Source: Atherinomorus stipes (Eukaryota; Chordata; Actinopteri; Atheriniformes; Atherinidae). From it: 64,000 nucleotides of DNA. Positions 54,394 through 64,000 of this stretch are shown in pieces (the first letter of the stretch is position 1; every line of letters begins with the position of its first letter). The stretch spans positions 310,001-374,000 of the forward strand of contig JALJCO010012917.1 in the NCBI GenBank assembly GCA_023101725.1. Direction: 5' to 3'. A program made the position numbers and the translations under genes. Under the pieces are notes generated by a model, which was not told where the DNA came from, searched no databases, and was given only the letters and a program-made list of their open reading frames with translations.

Positions 54394-54888
54394 TAATCCA
54401 TGCAGGCTTGTATGTCAGCGGATGCACGCTGAGCTGTTGCCGCAAATTTCAAGAAATCAAGCCGTCTACAGCTGTGGATCAACGTTAACAAGCAAGTTTG
54501 ATTTGTGCATGACATTCCAGCTTGTTTTATATCCCATGAAGGACCTCCATGTAAATGAAGACCAGCAGCGATGTTGCCCAAGTTTTTATTGATCACGCCA
54601 TCACTATAGATTATCAGGGTTGCCTACAGAGCACCGCTAGTTTTCAACCTGGTCGCATTTATGTTACTGAAGTGTCAATGTAGTACTAGAAATTTTTTTT
54701 TCATGTGAATTTTACAAAGAAAATGACCGTTAAAGATTTAAATGGCATTAACTTAGACAATACAATTTTCATACTTTTTAAACTTTATCTATGGAGAAAA
54801 TATTGCTGCTAATATCTGTAGCAGCCATCTTGCCGGCGATTGTCATACCCCTTCGTTGTGTGAACTAGAAAACCCTTAATTTAAAGGC

Positions 54889-55010
54889 AAGGCAAGTTTA
54901 TTTGTATAGCACATTTCATGTACAGAACAATTCAAAGTGCTTTACATAAAACATTATAAGCAAAAGGGAGAAAAAAATTAGAAGCATGATTCAAAATTAA
55001 AAGCATTTAA
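54889..55010 (+). repeat. Dispersed repeat, copy 2
   Basis: AAGGCAAGGCAAGTTTATTT, GTATAGCACATTTCATGTAC and AATTCAAAGTGCTTTACAT in order. Same family as 14628-14692 but longer and in the opposite orientation. Class not assigned. Confidence 0.7.
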
Positions 55011-56479
55011 GATTAAAAAGAGAGAATATAGAGATGTGCAGATGTATAAAGGATGTATATACCCCTACACTTAAATGCACAAAACAGAGGGGAAGGGGAA
55101 GAATTGAGAATGGGCCTTTTTCTTGTCAAAGCCTCTTGTATTGCCGATTATCATAAGGTAGGCCACTTTTAATGTGAAGCAGGTGGGTAGTTCAGGGGGA
55201 AATAAGTGTCTGCTTTCCTACAGAACACTCCAGAACGGATTAACTTTTAAGCTATGAGAAAACTTCAAAGGGGAACCTAACTAGAGATATTATGAAAGGG
55301 ATTCACAGGAAAGGATAGACTTGGCAATAACAGTCTTTTTCACTGTCAGGGTTTTAACATATTTCAATATTCTTTATAATGAAAAGGGTGTATACACACA
55401 AGCACTAAAACATAGAAAGAATAGCCCTGAAAAACCAGCTGTCTGGTCTACAAGCCAAAATACACAACCTACACACTTGTTCTACACAAAGTGTGTGGCA
55501 TTTGGGTATTTTATACCAGCTGTTGATCATCAACATTCATTGACTGAGCTACAGTAAAATCAAATGTTTTTTCTTTTAAGTCCAACAAGGGATACATATA
55601 TGCAACAAAAGGGGCCTGTACTATGAATAAGGATTAACATACCTGGGATATCTCCGTTACCTAGATTGACTTTTCCAGATATTCGCAATCCTGATGAGCG
55701 GTACAACGAAGCAGGTTATCAACTCAGTAATTCAATCCAGGGGTTTCCAATCTTGATCAGTGTGTGTTCACATAAAGGGGTGGTATTTGCAGTGTCTGAC
55801 AAATCGCATGTGAAGAAACCGAAATCAGACAATGTAACGGGCATCACTATCACTCAGTTTCACTTTATTACAAGGATCTTCCTTTTCTTAATATTTTCCA
55901 TTCAGTTCTTTTGAGGCCCAGCTTCCCTTGTTTTGTGTTGGAATGTTAATTCCTCACCCTGATGGCACAAGTAGTTGGGCATTCCTTAAATTCATGTTTG
56001 TGCAGTTTTGCCATGTGTGAGCATTATTATTATTAAGCTCCTTATTTCTTATGCAATCCTATGGGAGCTAAACAGACTTTGGAAAAGTCTAGAACAAGAA
56101 CAACATACATCAAAGTGTTAGGTCTGCAACATATGTCCCCAACTGACAAATGCAACGCAGCCCATTCCAATGAAAATCTGTCATCGGGGACATCAAAAGG
56201 AGCATCTATCCTTAGAAACTCTCCCTTTAGCGCCCCCAGACAATCCGTGTACAAACACTGACAGGATCTTTTAAGAATGGGCAGGCCATTTTCCTAGAGA
56301 AAAGGTCAGACAAATTGGTCAGGAGATGGTGGTTGATCTCTTATCCAGAACATAGGTGCTCAGCCGTGGTGAAGTATTTTGACATGAGCAGCAGATGATT
56401 AAAATAAAAGTCCAAGCTGTACCTGACTTTACTTCCAGTTCAATTCTGTAGGAATATTACTGCATGTTTGTGCCAAATC

Positions 56480-56522
56480 TCCATCCATCCATCCATCCAT
56501 CCATCCATCCATCCATCCATCC
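56480..56522. repeat. (CCAT)n microsatellite
   Basis: About eleven uninterrupted tetranucleotide units. Confidence 0.97.
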
Positions 56523-57596
56523 AGTGTTATTACAATTTCTACAACTGTTAAATACAGTAAACAGGTTACTGTACCACTTTTCATATCTTTATACATTTTC
56601 GTAAAAAAAATATGTAGAATTTATCCTGTATTCATGTCTATATTGAAGTGTGATCAAGCTGGAAGATAAATCTAAATGAATATCAGGTTTTTTTATTTGA
56701 TTTCAGCTTGACCTCATTCTCAGTTTTACTTGTGGTGGTAAAATTCTCATACATCATACATTAAGGCCTGATTACACTATAACGCTGAAAGACAAGAGCC
56801 TTGCTGCCTTCTGGAATCTCATTTACACAGTAACAGAGTTTTGGGGGCAAAAACGCAAACATCTGACAATGGCCTCCAAAGTGACATTTTCTGACGGTGC
56901 AAGGCTAGTCTGGACGTCTTTCATGTCATCTTGCACTTGTGCTCTCCAACCCCGGCAGGATATATCGTTATCGCACATGCTTCAAATTATACCACAATAT
57001 AGATTTGAGGCTATATTGCCCAGCCCTAGGCTGCAGTAAGGTGGAATGTGTAGGTGACGTCGCCAACTGTAAAGCATCAATACAAAAGGTCTTAGAAATA
57101 AGAGAACAAAGTGAATTTTTTTTTCAAGTGGTAAAAATCTTTAGACAATTATTTGACATCTAGAAAAAACATAGCTGCAAGGTATCATTTCTCGCACTGT
57201 GTAATAGTTCATCCAGCACAATTGCTCTTTTCTGTTTTTTGCATTTTTTTTCAATAGGGTACAGTGAATGATTGATATGGCAAAATTGTCCAGATAACAA
57301 GGAATGCTACCATGTCAGTCCATCTGTGTCTGAGTCCTGGGGCAAAATCAGACCCCTATTGCTAACAGACCTCCTGCAGATGCACTCAGCCAACAGAAAG
57401 GCCAGAGAACAGACTATGAGATCAAGTGCTTGTGTGTGCTGCAACAAATGACTGTATTCATACCTCATGAGAAACAACCAAACACTTCAAACATGATAAA
57501 AAAAAAAACACCTAAAAACAAACAGTGCAGTGAATTTATAAATTTAGATATAAGCTTTGGCCTTCAACCTGCATGTGTGAGCACCGACACGTTTAA

Positions 57597-59302
57597 AGGC
57601 AGGGTGGATGATGTTTTCCAGGAGCCTTTTTTACTATATTGCTTAAAGTCTTCTTCACACCCCAATAGGGGATTATCACGCTTACCGGAACTTCCCGGTA
57701 TTTGGACACTTCCTCTTCCGGGCCATGTTAACAACAGCCGTTCCTGCTCTGTTATACTGTTTAAATCGTATAAACTCCAAACATACTTAAGTTTTCATTC
57801 CAGACTGAAGTGATACTGGATCAAAAGCTGGATCAAAGCGATCGATTCGCTGCGGTGAAGGGCCGAACTTTATAATAAAACACACGTTTGTTTGTCGCCG
57901 GTGGGGCACAACACCGGCACTTAACAGCATGCTAGCATTAGCCAGCTAGCGTTTACTGACGTGCTTAACATTGTGCGTCTTAAAACACACAAACATCTGA
58001 AAATCGGGTCTGTACCTCCCCGTTTCCAGTGGAACAACTGGGGACTGCCAAAAAAAGGAGACGCTTTCAGATGCTTGTGTGTTTTCAGCCGCACAAAGTT
58101 AGGCACGTCATCAAGCTGACTAATGCTAACCTGCTAACAGTAGTCCGCCAGCTACCACTCTGTTAAACTTTGTAAATCGGATAAACGCCAATGCCAAGTT
58201 TTCATTCCAGACTGAAGTGATGCTAGGAAAGAAGTGGATCAAAATGACCGATTCGCCGCAGTGAAGGACCGAACTTTATAATAAAACGACACACGTTTGT
58301 TTGTAGCCGGCAGTCTGCACAGTCGTGTTGGCAGGCTAGCATTAGCCAGCTCGATGACGTGTCTAACTTTGTGCGGCTGAAAACACACAAGCATCTGAAA
58401 GCGTCTCCTTTTTTTGGCAGTCCCCAGTTGTTCCACTGGAAACGGGGAGGTACAGACCCGATTTTCAGATGTTTGTGTGTTTTAAGACGCACAATGTTAA
58501 GCACATCAGTAAACGCTAGCTGGCTAATGCTAGCATGCTGTGAAGAGCCGGTGTCATGCGGTGTTGTGCCCCACCGGCGACAAACAAACGTGTGTTTTAT
58601 TATAAAGTTCGGCCCTTCACCGCGGCGAATCGATCGCTTTGATCCAGCTTTTGATCCAGTATCACTTCAGTCTGGAATGAAAACTTAAGTATGTTTGGAG
58701 TTTATACGATTTAAACAGTATAACAGAGCAGGAACGGCTGTTGTTAACATGGCCCGGAAGAGGCCAAGCGTGATAATCCCCTATTGCAGCCATTTAATTA
58801 AATGTTCTGACACAAAAAATGAAAAAAATAATTACTGGAACAGACAGGACTGGAAAAACCCCTTCCAATGAAATGAATTTCATTTGATGGGGCTCCGAAC
58901 CGCCCGTGCTTATTGACTGAATGATTATTATGTCCATCAAACTCGACGGCCGTTTGTCGCATCTCACAGTGCAGACGAACCGAGACAACAATGGCTACTC
59001 GCGGCTCTTATCTATGCCACTGTTTGCTCTTAAAAAGAAAAAACGGATATGGATCAGTTTGCAGCGAGGATGTTTTACGCCGCATAAGAAGTTGGAGGGG
59101 AGATAATTATCACTTTTAGGAAACATGGTTCCTCTGCAGTTTACTGGGAAGCTAACAAGCTAGCCACTCAACTGTTTACGGTTATCTTTGCTGAACCATC
59201 GGCGAACGTGTTCCTGTGCTCTAGAGGCATGGTTTTGGGGGGTGTATATTTTTTCAAATGTAGCTTGGTTGAACTGTTTTTCCAAGATCCCCTATCCTGC
59301 TT
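57597..59302 (+). mobile_element. TTAA MITE family A, second full copy, host of the foldback element
   Basis: Flanked by TTAA at 57593-57596 and 59303-59306. Ends AGGCAGGGTGGATGATG and, inverted, AAGCAGGATAGGGGATC. Minus the insertion at 57667-58782 it is about 590 bp and collinear with the 22402-24591 copy. It supplies empty sites for both insertions there. Confidence 0.87.
57667..58782. mobile_element. 1.1-kb foldback element with 2-bp duplication, nested in family A
   Basis: Ends AGGGGATTATCACGCTT and AAGCGTGATAATCCCCT, flanked by AT at 57665-57666 and 58783-58784. The empty site in the 22.4 kb copy reads CCCCAATTGCAGCC. Two nearly identical arms of about 440 bp (57667-58105 and 58360-58782) are inverted around a core of about 254 bp. 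The core is itself a diverged direct copy of the left arm's inner part (CATTCCAGACTGAAGTGAT and GAACTTTATAATAAAAC in both). No long protein is conserved. Confidence 0.88.
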
Positions 59303-59439
59303 TTAACTGACAAGGCAATCATAATTAAACCTGTGCAATATTAAGAACATTTCTTTATATTGCAAAAATTAATCAGTCAGTATGTTGAACCAGCTCTTTT
59401 TGATATCCAAGTAGTATACACTTAAATTTTCTAAACCAG

Positions 59440-60140
59440 AGGTGTCCAAATTCTTTACACTGGAGGGCCAAAGATGTCTCAGGGTGGATGGTCGCGGGCC
59501 AAAACTAAACATTAATTGCACTGTAAGAAATTAAATATGCTTATCCCATGGCGTAATTGTTCAAAATAAAACCTTATAGAAAGTAATGTAGAAAATGGAT
59601 ACCAATATTCTTTATTGTGTTCATTTGTTTTTCACATCATTTTGTTTGAGGTTTCATTCGACAGCATTTGTAACAAGAAACAAAAAAAGTAATAATTTAC
59701 TATGATTTATAATTTACTTATTATATTTATGTAAAATTTATGTATAATTTTAGTTCATAATCGCTTATGAATACTAGTTGAAAGGAATTAAAAAAAACAA
59801 AAAAACAAATAAAACTGTTCCAGACAAATTAGAGTTCCCTGCTCATGAACAGTGGACCTGTGCAGAAGTCTTACTGAACATTACAGAAAACACTTGAATG
59901 CAGGGATTGTCTCAAAGGGCTGCTCAACAAAATTTAGTGCAGGAGCCTCATCATTCTTGTTTGCTTATTTTGTTTTTTGTTTGTTTTTAATATTTCTGGT
60001 AAACTACCATTCAAAATCAATGTCATGATTTTGATTTTTTTTATGCATTATTACTTTTTTCAATTTCAACTCATTTCACTGACAGATGATTTTTTTCTTA
60101 TTTAATGGGAGGGTATGAATAATTTTGAGGATGACTGTAC
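59440..60140. repeat. Degraded DNA-transposon ends
   Basis: CAGAGGTGTCCAAATTC with GGAGGGCC near 59450 resembles a hAT (Charlie-type) end. GTATGAATAATTTTGAGG with GACTGTA near 60115 resembles a mariner-type end. Neither has a partner end that I can see. The sequence between is AT-rich. Confidence 0.4.
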
Positions 60141-61211
60141 ATCTTCCAAGGCTCAAAAGGGCCAAAATAAAGGCAAACAGAAACATGACTCAGGGAATAA
60201 GAAAAATCAGCTTTTGCAGAAGAGTACAAACAGAGTAAACAATGTATCTGATTTATAAAACACCAAAACTGACAAATGAACTTGCACCATAGCTTTGATT
60301 TCCCCAGTTAACCTTCCTGTCTTTGAATGTCTATCCATTATGGTACCACATTCATGGGCAGGGGAAGATCACAAAGAACGAATCACATGCACAATCTTGT
60401 TGACCAAAAAATGGAGGAGGCTGAGGGGATTTTCTTTGCAAGACAGACAAAAAGTCTAAAAGCAAACACCCATTTCCACAAGGGTGCCTCCAGGACTTTC
60501 AGGGGAGCGCAGAGTTTGTGTTCTTGCATCTAGTTTTACATCTTGCTGCCAGGGATAAGTCCCCTGACCAAACAAAGACACACAAATGTGCTTTCATTGG
60601 ATGAAATAGACAAAAATAGAGTTGTTGTGTAGATGCTACGCAAACAAAGCATCTGACTGTGGTGCTGACAAAATCCAGTTTAGGGTACAAAGATTATCTT
60701 TCCAGGATATACTTACCGTACACTCCATGACAGAGAGCCAAGAACTGCCCAATAACTTTTTGGCTTGTTGTTTATCTGGAATGTTTTGCTTTGGGTTGTT
60801 TTATTTAAAATATTTTTCTTTTTAAAAAAGGAAAAAAAGAAGCATATGCTTTCAGTGATGTTGATAGGTTTTCAATGTAGTGAGTCCCTGGGACCCATAG
60901 GTGACAATTTGAGTGGGTCCCTGGCAAATTCAATGGGTCCCCAAATTTAAAAAATGAATTTCCATCCATTTCTTACATTCTTCTATTTTTTTAATTGTAG
61001 TGTTTAACTCCGTTGATAGTGGTATGGTATTACATGGCTATTAGTAATGGACAAATGTATGTATATGAAATTAAACAAAATTTAAATTTGAAAAGTTTGT
61101 TACGAAATAACTATCAGTGGCATGACATATAAAATTCAAACATCTGTAGGATTAAATTACAGGAAGGGTTTAGTTCTCGTGAAATAACATACAATATTTG
61201 TTCATCAGGTA

Positions 61212-61291
61212 GTGGTAAATTCGACAAGCCAGTTAAGCTCATATGTGAGTCAAGGCAGGTGAGTGAATACTTTTGGCAATATAGTGTAACT
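61212..61291. repeat. Tc1-like terminal fragment
   Basis: GTGAGTCAAGGCAGGTGAG followed by TGAATACTTTTGGCAATATA is recognisable as the end of a common fish Tc1-type element. The rest of the element is not evident. Confidence 0.55.
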
Positions 61292-61976
61292 ATTCGACAT
61301 TAGCAGAAGGATAACTACAGAGTCCATGTGGGCTTTGTTACAAAGCTATGATATTTTAGTAAGTCCCTCTAAAATAACACCGTCCATGTAATGTTTCTTA
61401 AAGGGACTAGAGTCAGGAGGGTGCCAAGCTGATTAAGAATTAAATAACTGGCAATAATCATACTATATCCACTTAAAGTTGTTGAAACAACAGGTCATGC
61501 GGATAGCTGATTGTTTTGTCAGCTGAAATTTTAATACAAAGGTGGGGCCTGACAGCAGGGATAAAGACCAATGTCTACTGACCAATGATGAACAAATTTG
61601 TAACAGTAAAAGAGGAGAAAAAAAATAAAAGGGCAAAATCACTGAGGAAAGTTGTGCAAGTAGCTTTCAATTTTTTAGGGTCACTAAGCCCCATTCTAGA
61701 GATGGACCGATCGCAAATCAGCCGATAGTGCCCCTATCGGTTTTGATCTGAGTTCTCAAAATAGATCAAAGCAAGCCGATCTGATGACCTTCACAATAAC
61801 TACAGCGTTTTGGCGTTTGACACGCGTTACGCACATCAGACGCGGGAAATACAGAGGAGACTCCAGTGAATCTCTTCACTTCACGGAGACAGTGGAGGAT
61901 AAACTGTGATCTGTGTCCAGCCCCGGATTCATAACGGTGGGTTGACGACCTGCTGTCCCGATGGGATTTAATGGGC

Positions 61977-62231
61977 TTATAATGCCATCCCGATGCAGGA
62001 CTTCAGGTCGTTAAACTGGGCCAGCGCAGTTTCGACGATGGACGAAACGATGGACGAAACTGCGCCCATCGTCAGCTCGTAGCTCCTGGAGTAAATGGTG
62101 GAACTTGTCAAACACAGAACACCTCTGAACAATCTGATGAATCCAGACACAGTGCAGAGACGCCCGACAACGTTGTTCTCAGACCTAGAAGAGCAAATAA
62201 AGCCAAGCAGCTGCTCAGTTTCATCCGCCAT
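61977..62231 (-). pseudogene. Transposon-borne coding fragment, copy 2 (starts MADETEQLL)
   Basis: The frame begins at the ATG at 62231: MADETEQLLGFICSSRSENN, then VVGRLCTVSGFIRLFRGVL and YSRSYELTMGAVSS. It aligns with 40203-40484 over the first ~60 residues with about 70 percent identity by eye. Family not recognised. Confidence 0.55.
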
Positions 62232-62404
62232 CATACAGAAACGCAGACGAGGAAGACAACCGGGTCCACCACCACACTTTCGATGCTCTTGACGCACGTG
62301 ATACGCAAGGCAAATCTGCCATTCATGCTGCTTAATCAGAAGTAAGCTCATCAATAAAATCATAATTTTATTATATTATTTTGGCTAGGATGTTTATGTT
62401 ACAG

Positions 62405-62790
62405 TTAACATAAAAAATAAAAAATTTTTTATTTTTCCACAAAAAGCTTGTAGCTAAACTCGAAATGGTGTCTCTGAGAAAGAGCCTCTAGAGAGAGTGA
62501 AATGTTTATTATAGTGCGCATGTTGTGTGTTTTGCACATAATCCATTTTTTAATTTTAAGATTTAATTCCTTTTTCCACAGGAAAAACAAGGTTTATAGT
62601 TTACAACTTGCATCAACTCTAAGAGAGTGAAATGTTTACTGTTTTCTGTGTTGGTGCGCTGCACATGTTGTGTTGTGCACATAATTATTGCCACAATAAA
62701 GCTTAAGCTAGTAAGCTACACTTTATGTAAACTGAGTCCAAGTTGTCTCCAAGAGAGTCTCTGCTAGAGTGTGAAATATTGCACACTGCC
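62405..62790. repeat. Diverged tandem repeat, two to three units of about 130 bp
   Basis: GAGAGTGAAATGTTTATTAT ... TTGCACATAAT (about 62493-62540) recurs as GAGAGTGAAATGTTTACTG ... TGTGCACATAAT (about 62624-62685). A third partial unit with GTGTGAAATATTGCACA lies at about 62768. Confidence 0.7.
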
Positions 62791-64000
62791 TCAGCCTGCA
62801 ATAAAACAGTGGTCAATTCATGGTAATTTTCCATCTCCTAATTTTTATACTTAATAACATAATGTCAATGTTATGTACATGAGACAACAATATTGGAGAA
62901 TTTATGGATTTGACGCTGTGATCGGTGATCTGCAATATCACGATCGGCAGATACTGCTTTTGGTGAACAGTGATTGGCCCCCAAAATCCTATGTCTGATT
63001 CAAACTGGGCCACTGGGTTTTCATTAGGTTTCACAAAACGAGACTGCCAGATAGATTATGAGATCTAAGGAGCACAAACGGCTGAATCAATGAAAGCTCC
63101 AATTGAGCCAAGTGACATCTCTGGCGGGTGGAATGCAACTGATGCTTGAATGGGATTCGAGTGGTCCCGTACCAGTTCCGTGAAGGCTATGGGACTGAGA
63201 CTTGTGTAACAGAAAAGAGGCTTTGAGGGGCAGTAAGTGGGGGGTCCTCACTACTTCCTTTGAATAGCAAATAGCATGAAAGATTAGCATTCCAATAGGC
63301 CTCTCAATACCAACAGACTCTCCATGGCATAACCAGTGACCCACTGAAACATTGTCAGGAATGTCAGAGCCTTGTCATGTTAACATTGATGAATTTTTGG
63401 TTTGATCCTACTTCTTAACCAAAGAGTAGTTGATAAAGACTAAACTGCAGCAAGTTGAACCCATCTGCTTTTTAAAACTTTTATCTCACATTGAAATACC
63501 TCAACTTTTCATAACCCACCTTAGGATTAATTACCAATCTTGTAGACTCAGTAGGGTCCATAAATGTTTCCCCCCTTTCCTCAATCTGTCTCACTTGCTG
63601 GATCCACACAGCACATGAGAACCATATACAGTATCTTTGTCTGCTGATGCTGCAATTTAGATATGTTGGGAATCCACATGGAAGGGCAAATGTAATACTG
63701 AACCTTGTTTTGTAACGGTGATCCTCTGAGCCACTGAGATCACGTCAAGTAAAGGTCCCTTTATGCTCCCTTACCTATGTAAATAGGGACGTCTGTTTCA
63801 AATGTTGGCATCTACATTGCCATGGTTATTAAAGTGCCAGTGGCATGAAATTCCTGGCGACTTTTGGTCCCTTTTTAGTCACACTCTAAGTACCTCAATA
63901 CTGTATGAAAGGATCGTTCGCCGTAACTCAGCCTTGTCATAGAATAGAAGACGCTACTATTTAGCACTACTGTAAGCACTGCTGTACAATGGCCGAGGTT

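Larger units (their letters stand above)
61697..62992. mobile_element. hAT-like element, boundaries approximate, with nested Harbinger-derived part
   Basis: Starts TAGAGATGGACCGATCGC, a typical fish hAT end, and near 62925-62992 has GATCGGTGATC and CGATCGGCAG with a possible end AAATCCTA. No target duplication was found, so the right end is uncertain. The interior 61800-62300 is the inverse of 40196-40560 (Harbinger-like). 62405-62790 is a diverged tandem repeat. Confidence 0.5.

Noticed and set aside
56480..56522. CRISPR-like short direct repeats
   Set aside because: A simple CCAT microsatellite in a vertebrate intron; no spacers.
60700..60745. Possible LIS1 exon 2 donor (minus strand ATGGAGTGTACG/GTAAGT)
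   Set aside because: The codons after ATG do not read MVLSQRQRDEL; an isolated donor-like site. A noncoding exon cannot be excluded.

Overview
This is nuclear DNA from a ray-finned (teleost, probably percomorph) fish. Short coding exons with GT/AG borders are scattered through long AT-rich introns. The introns are packed with fish-type DNA transposons (hAT, Tc1, PIF/Harbinger and TTAA-target MITEs), tRNA-derived SINEs and AT microsatellites. Two genes are recognisable and both lie on the minus strand.

(1) mettl16, about 549-15905: the 5' part of the gene for the U6 snRNA / MAT2A mRNA m6A methyltransferase. It has a noncoding exon 1, a start codon in exon 2, and five coding exons giving roughly residues 1-238, including the NPPF catalytic motif. 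The gene runs off the left edge.

(2) pafah1b1 (LIS1), about 16.9 kb to beyond 64 kb: the dynein regulator. Coding exons 3-11 are present (LisH, coiled coil and all seven WD repeats). The start-codon exon was not found and should lie right of the window. A 3'UTR of about 3.2 kb ends about 1 kb upstream of the mettl16 promoter, so the two genes are in tandem.

Two single-base indels interrupt the LIS1 reading frame. One is an extra A in an A-run in exon 4; the other is a missing T at the end of exon 10. In a gene this conserved, with every other exon of the expected length and in frame, assembly error is the likeliest cause. A homopurine stretch at 5.1-5.8 kb also looks like poor consensus.

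Region by region: 0.5-15.9 kb is mettl16 exons and introns with several hAT MITEs. 15.9-16.9 kb is the promoter and intergenic spacer. 16.9-20.2 kb is the LIS1 last exon and 3'UTR. 20.2-46.1 kb holds LIS1 exons 10 to 3 among transposon-rich introns. 46.1-64 kb is LIS1 intron 2, almost wholly repeats. The most instructive noncoding structures are a nested transposon stack at 22.4-24.6 kb, whose empty sites are preserved in a second copy at 57.6-59.3 kb; a 1.1 kb foldback element at 57.67-58.78 kb; and two diverged copies of a transposon-borne coding fragment at about 40.2 and 62.2 kb. I found no convincing new cellular gene, CRISPR array, tRNA gene or rRNA gene.
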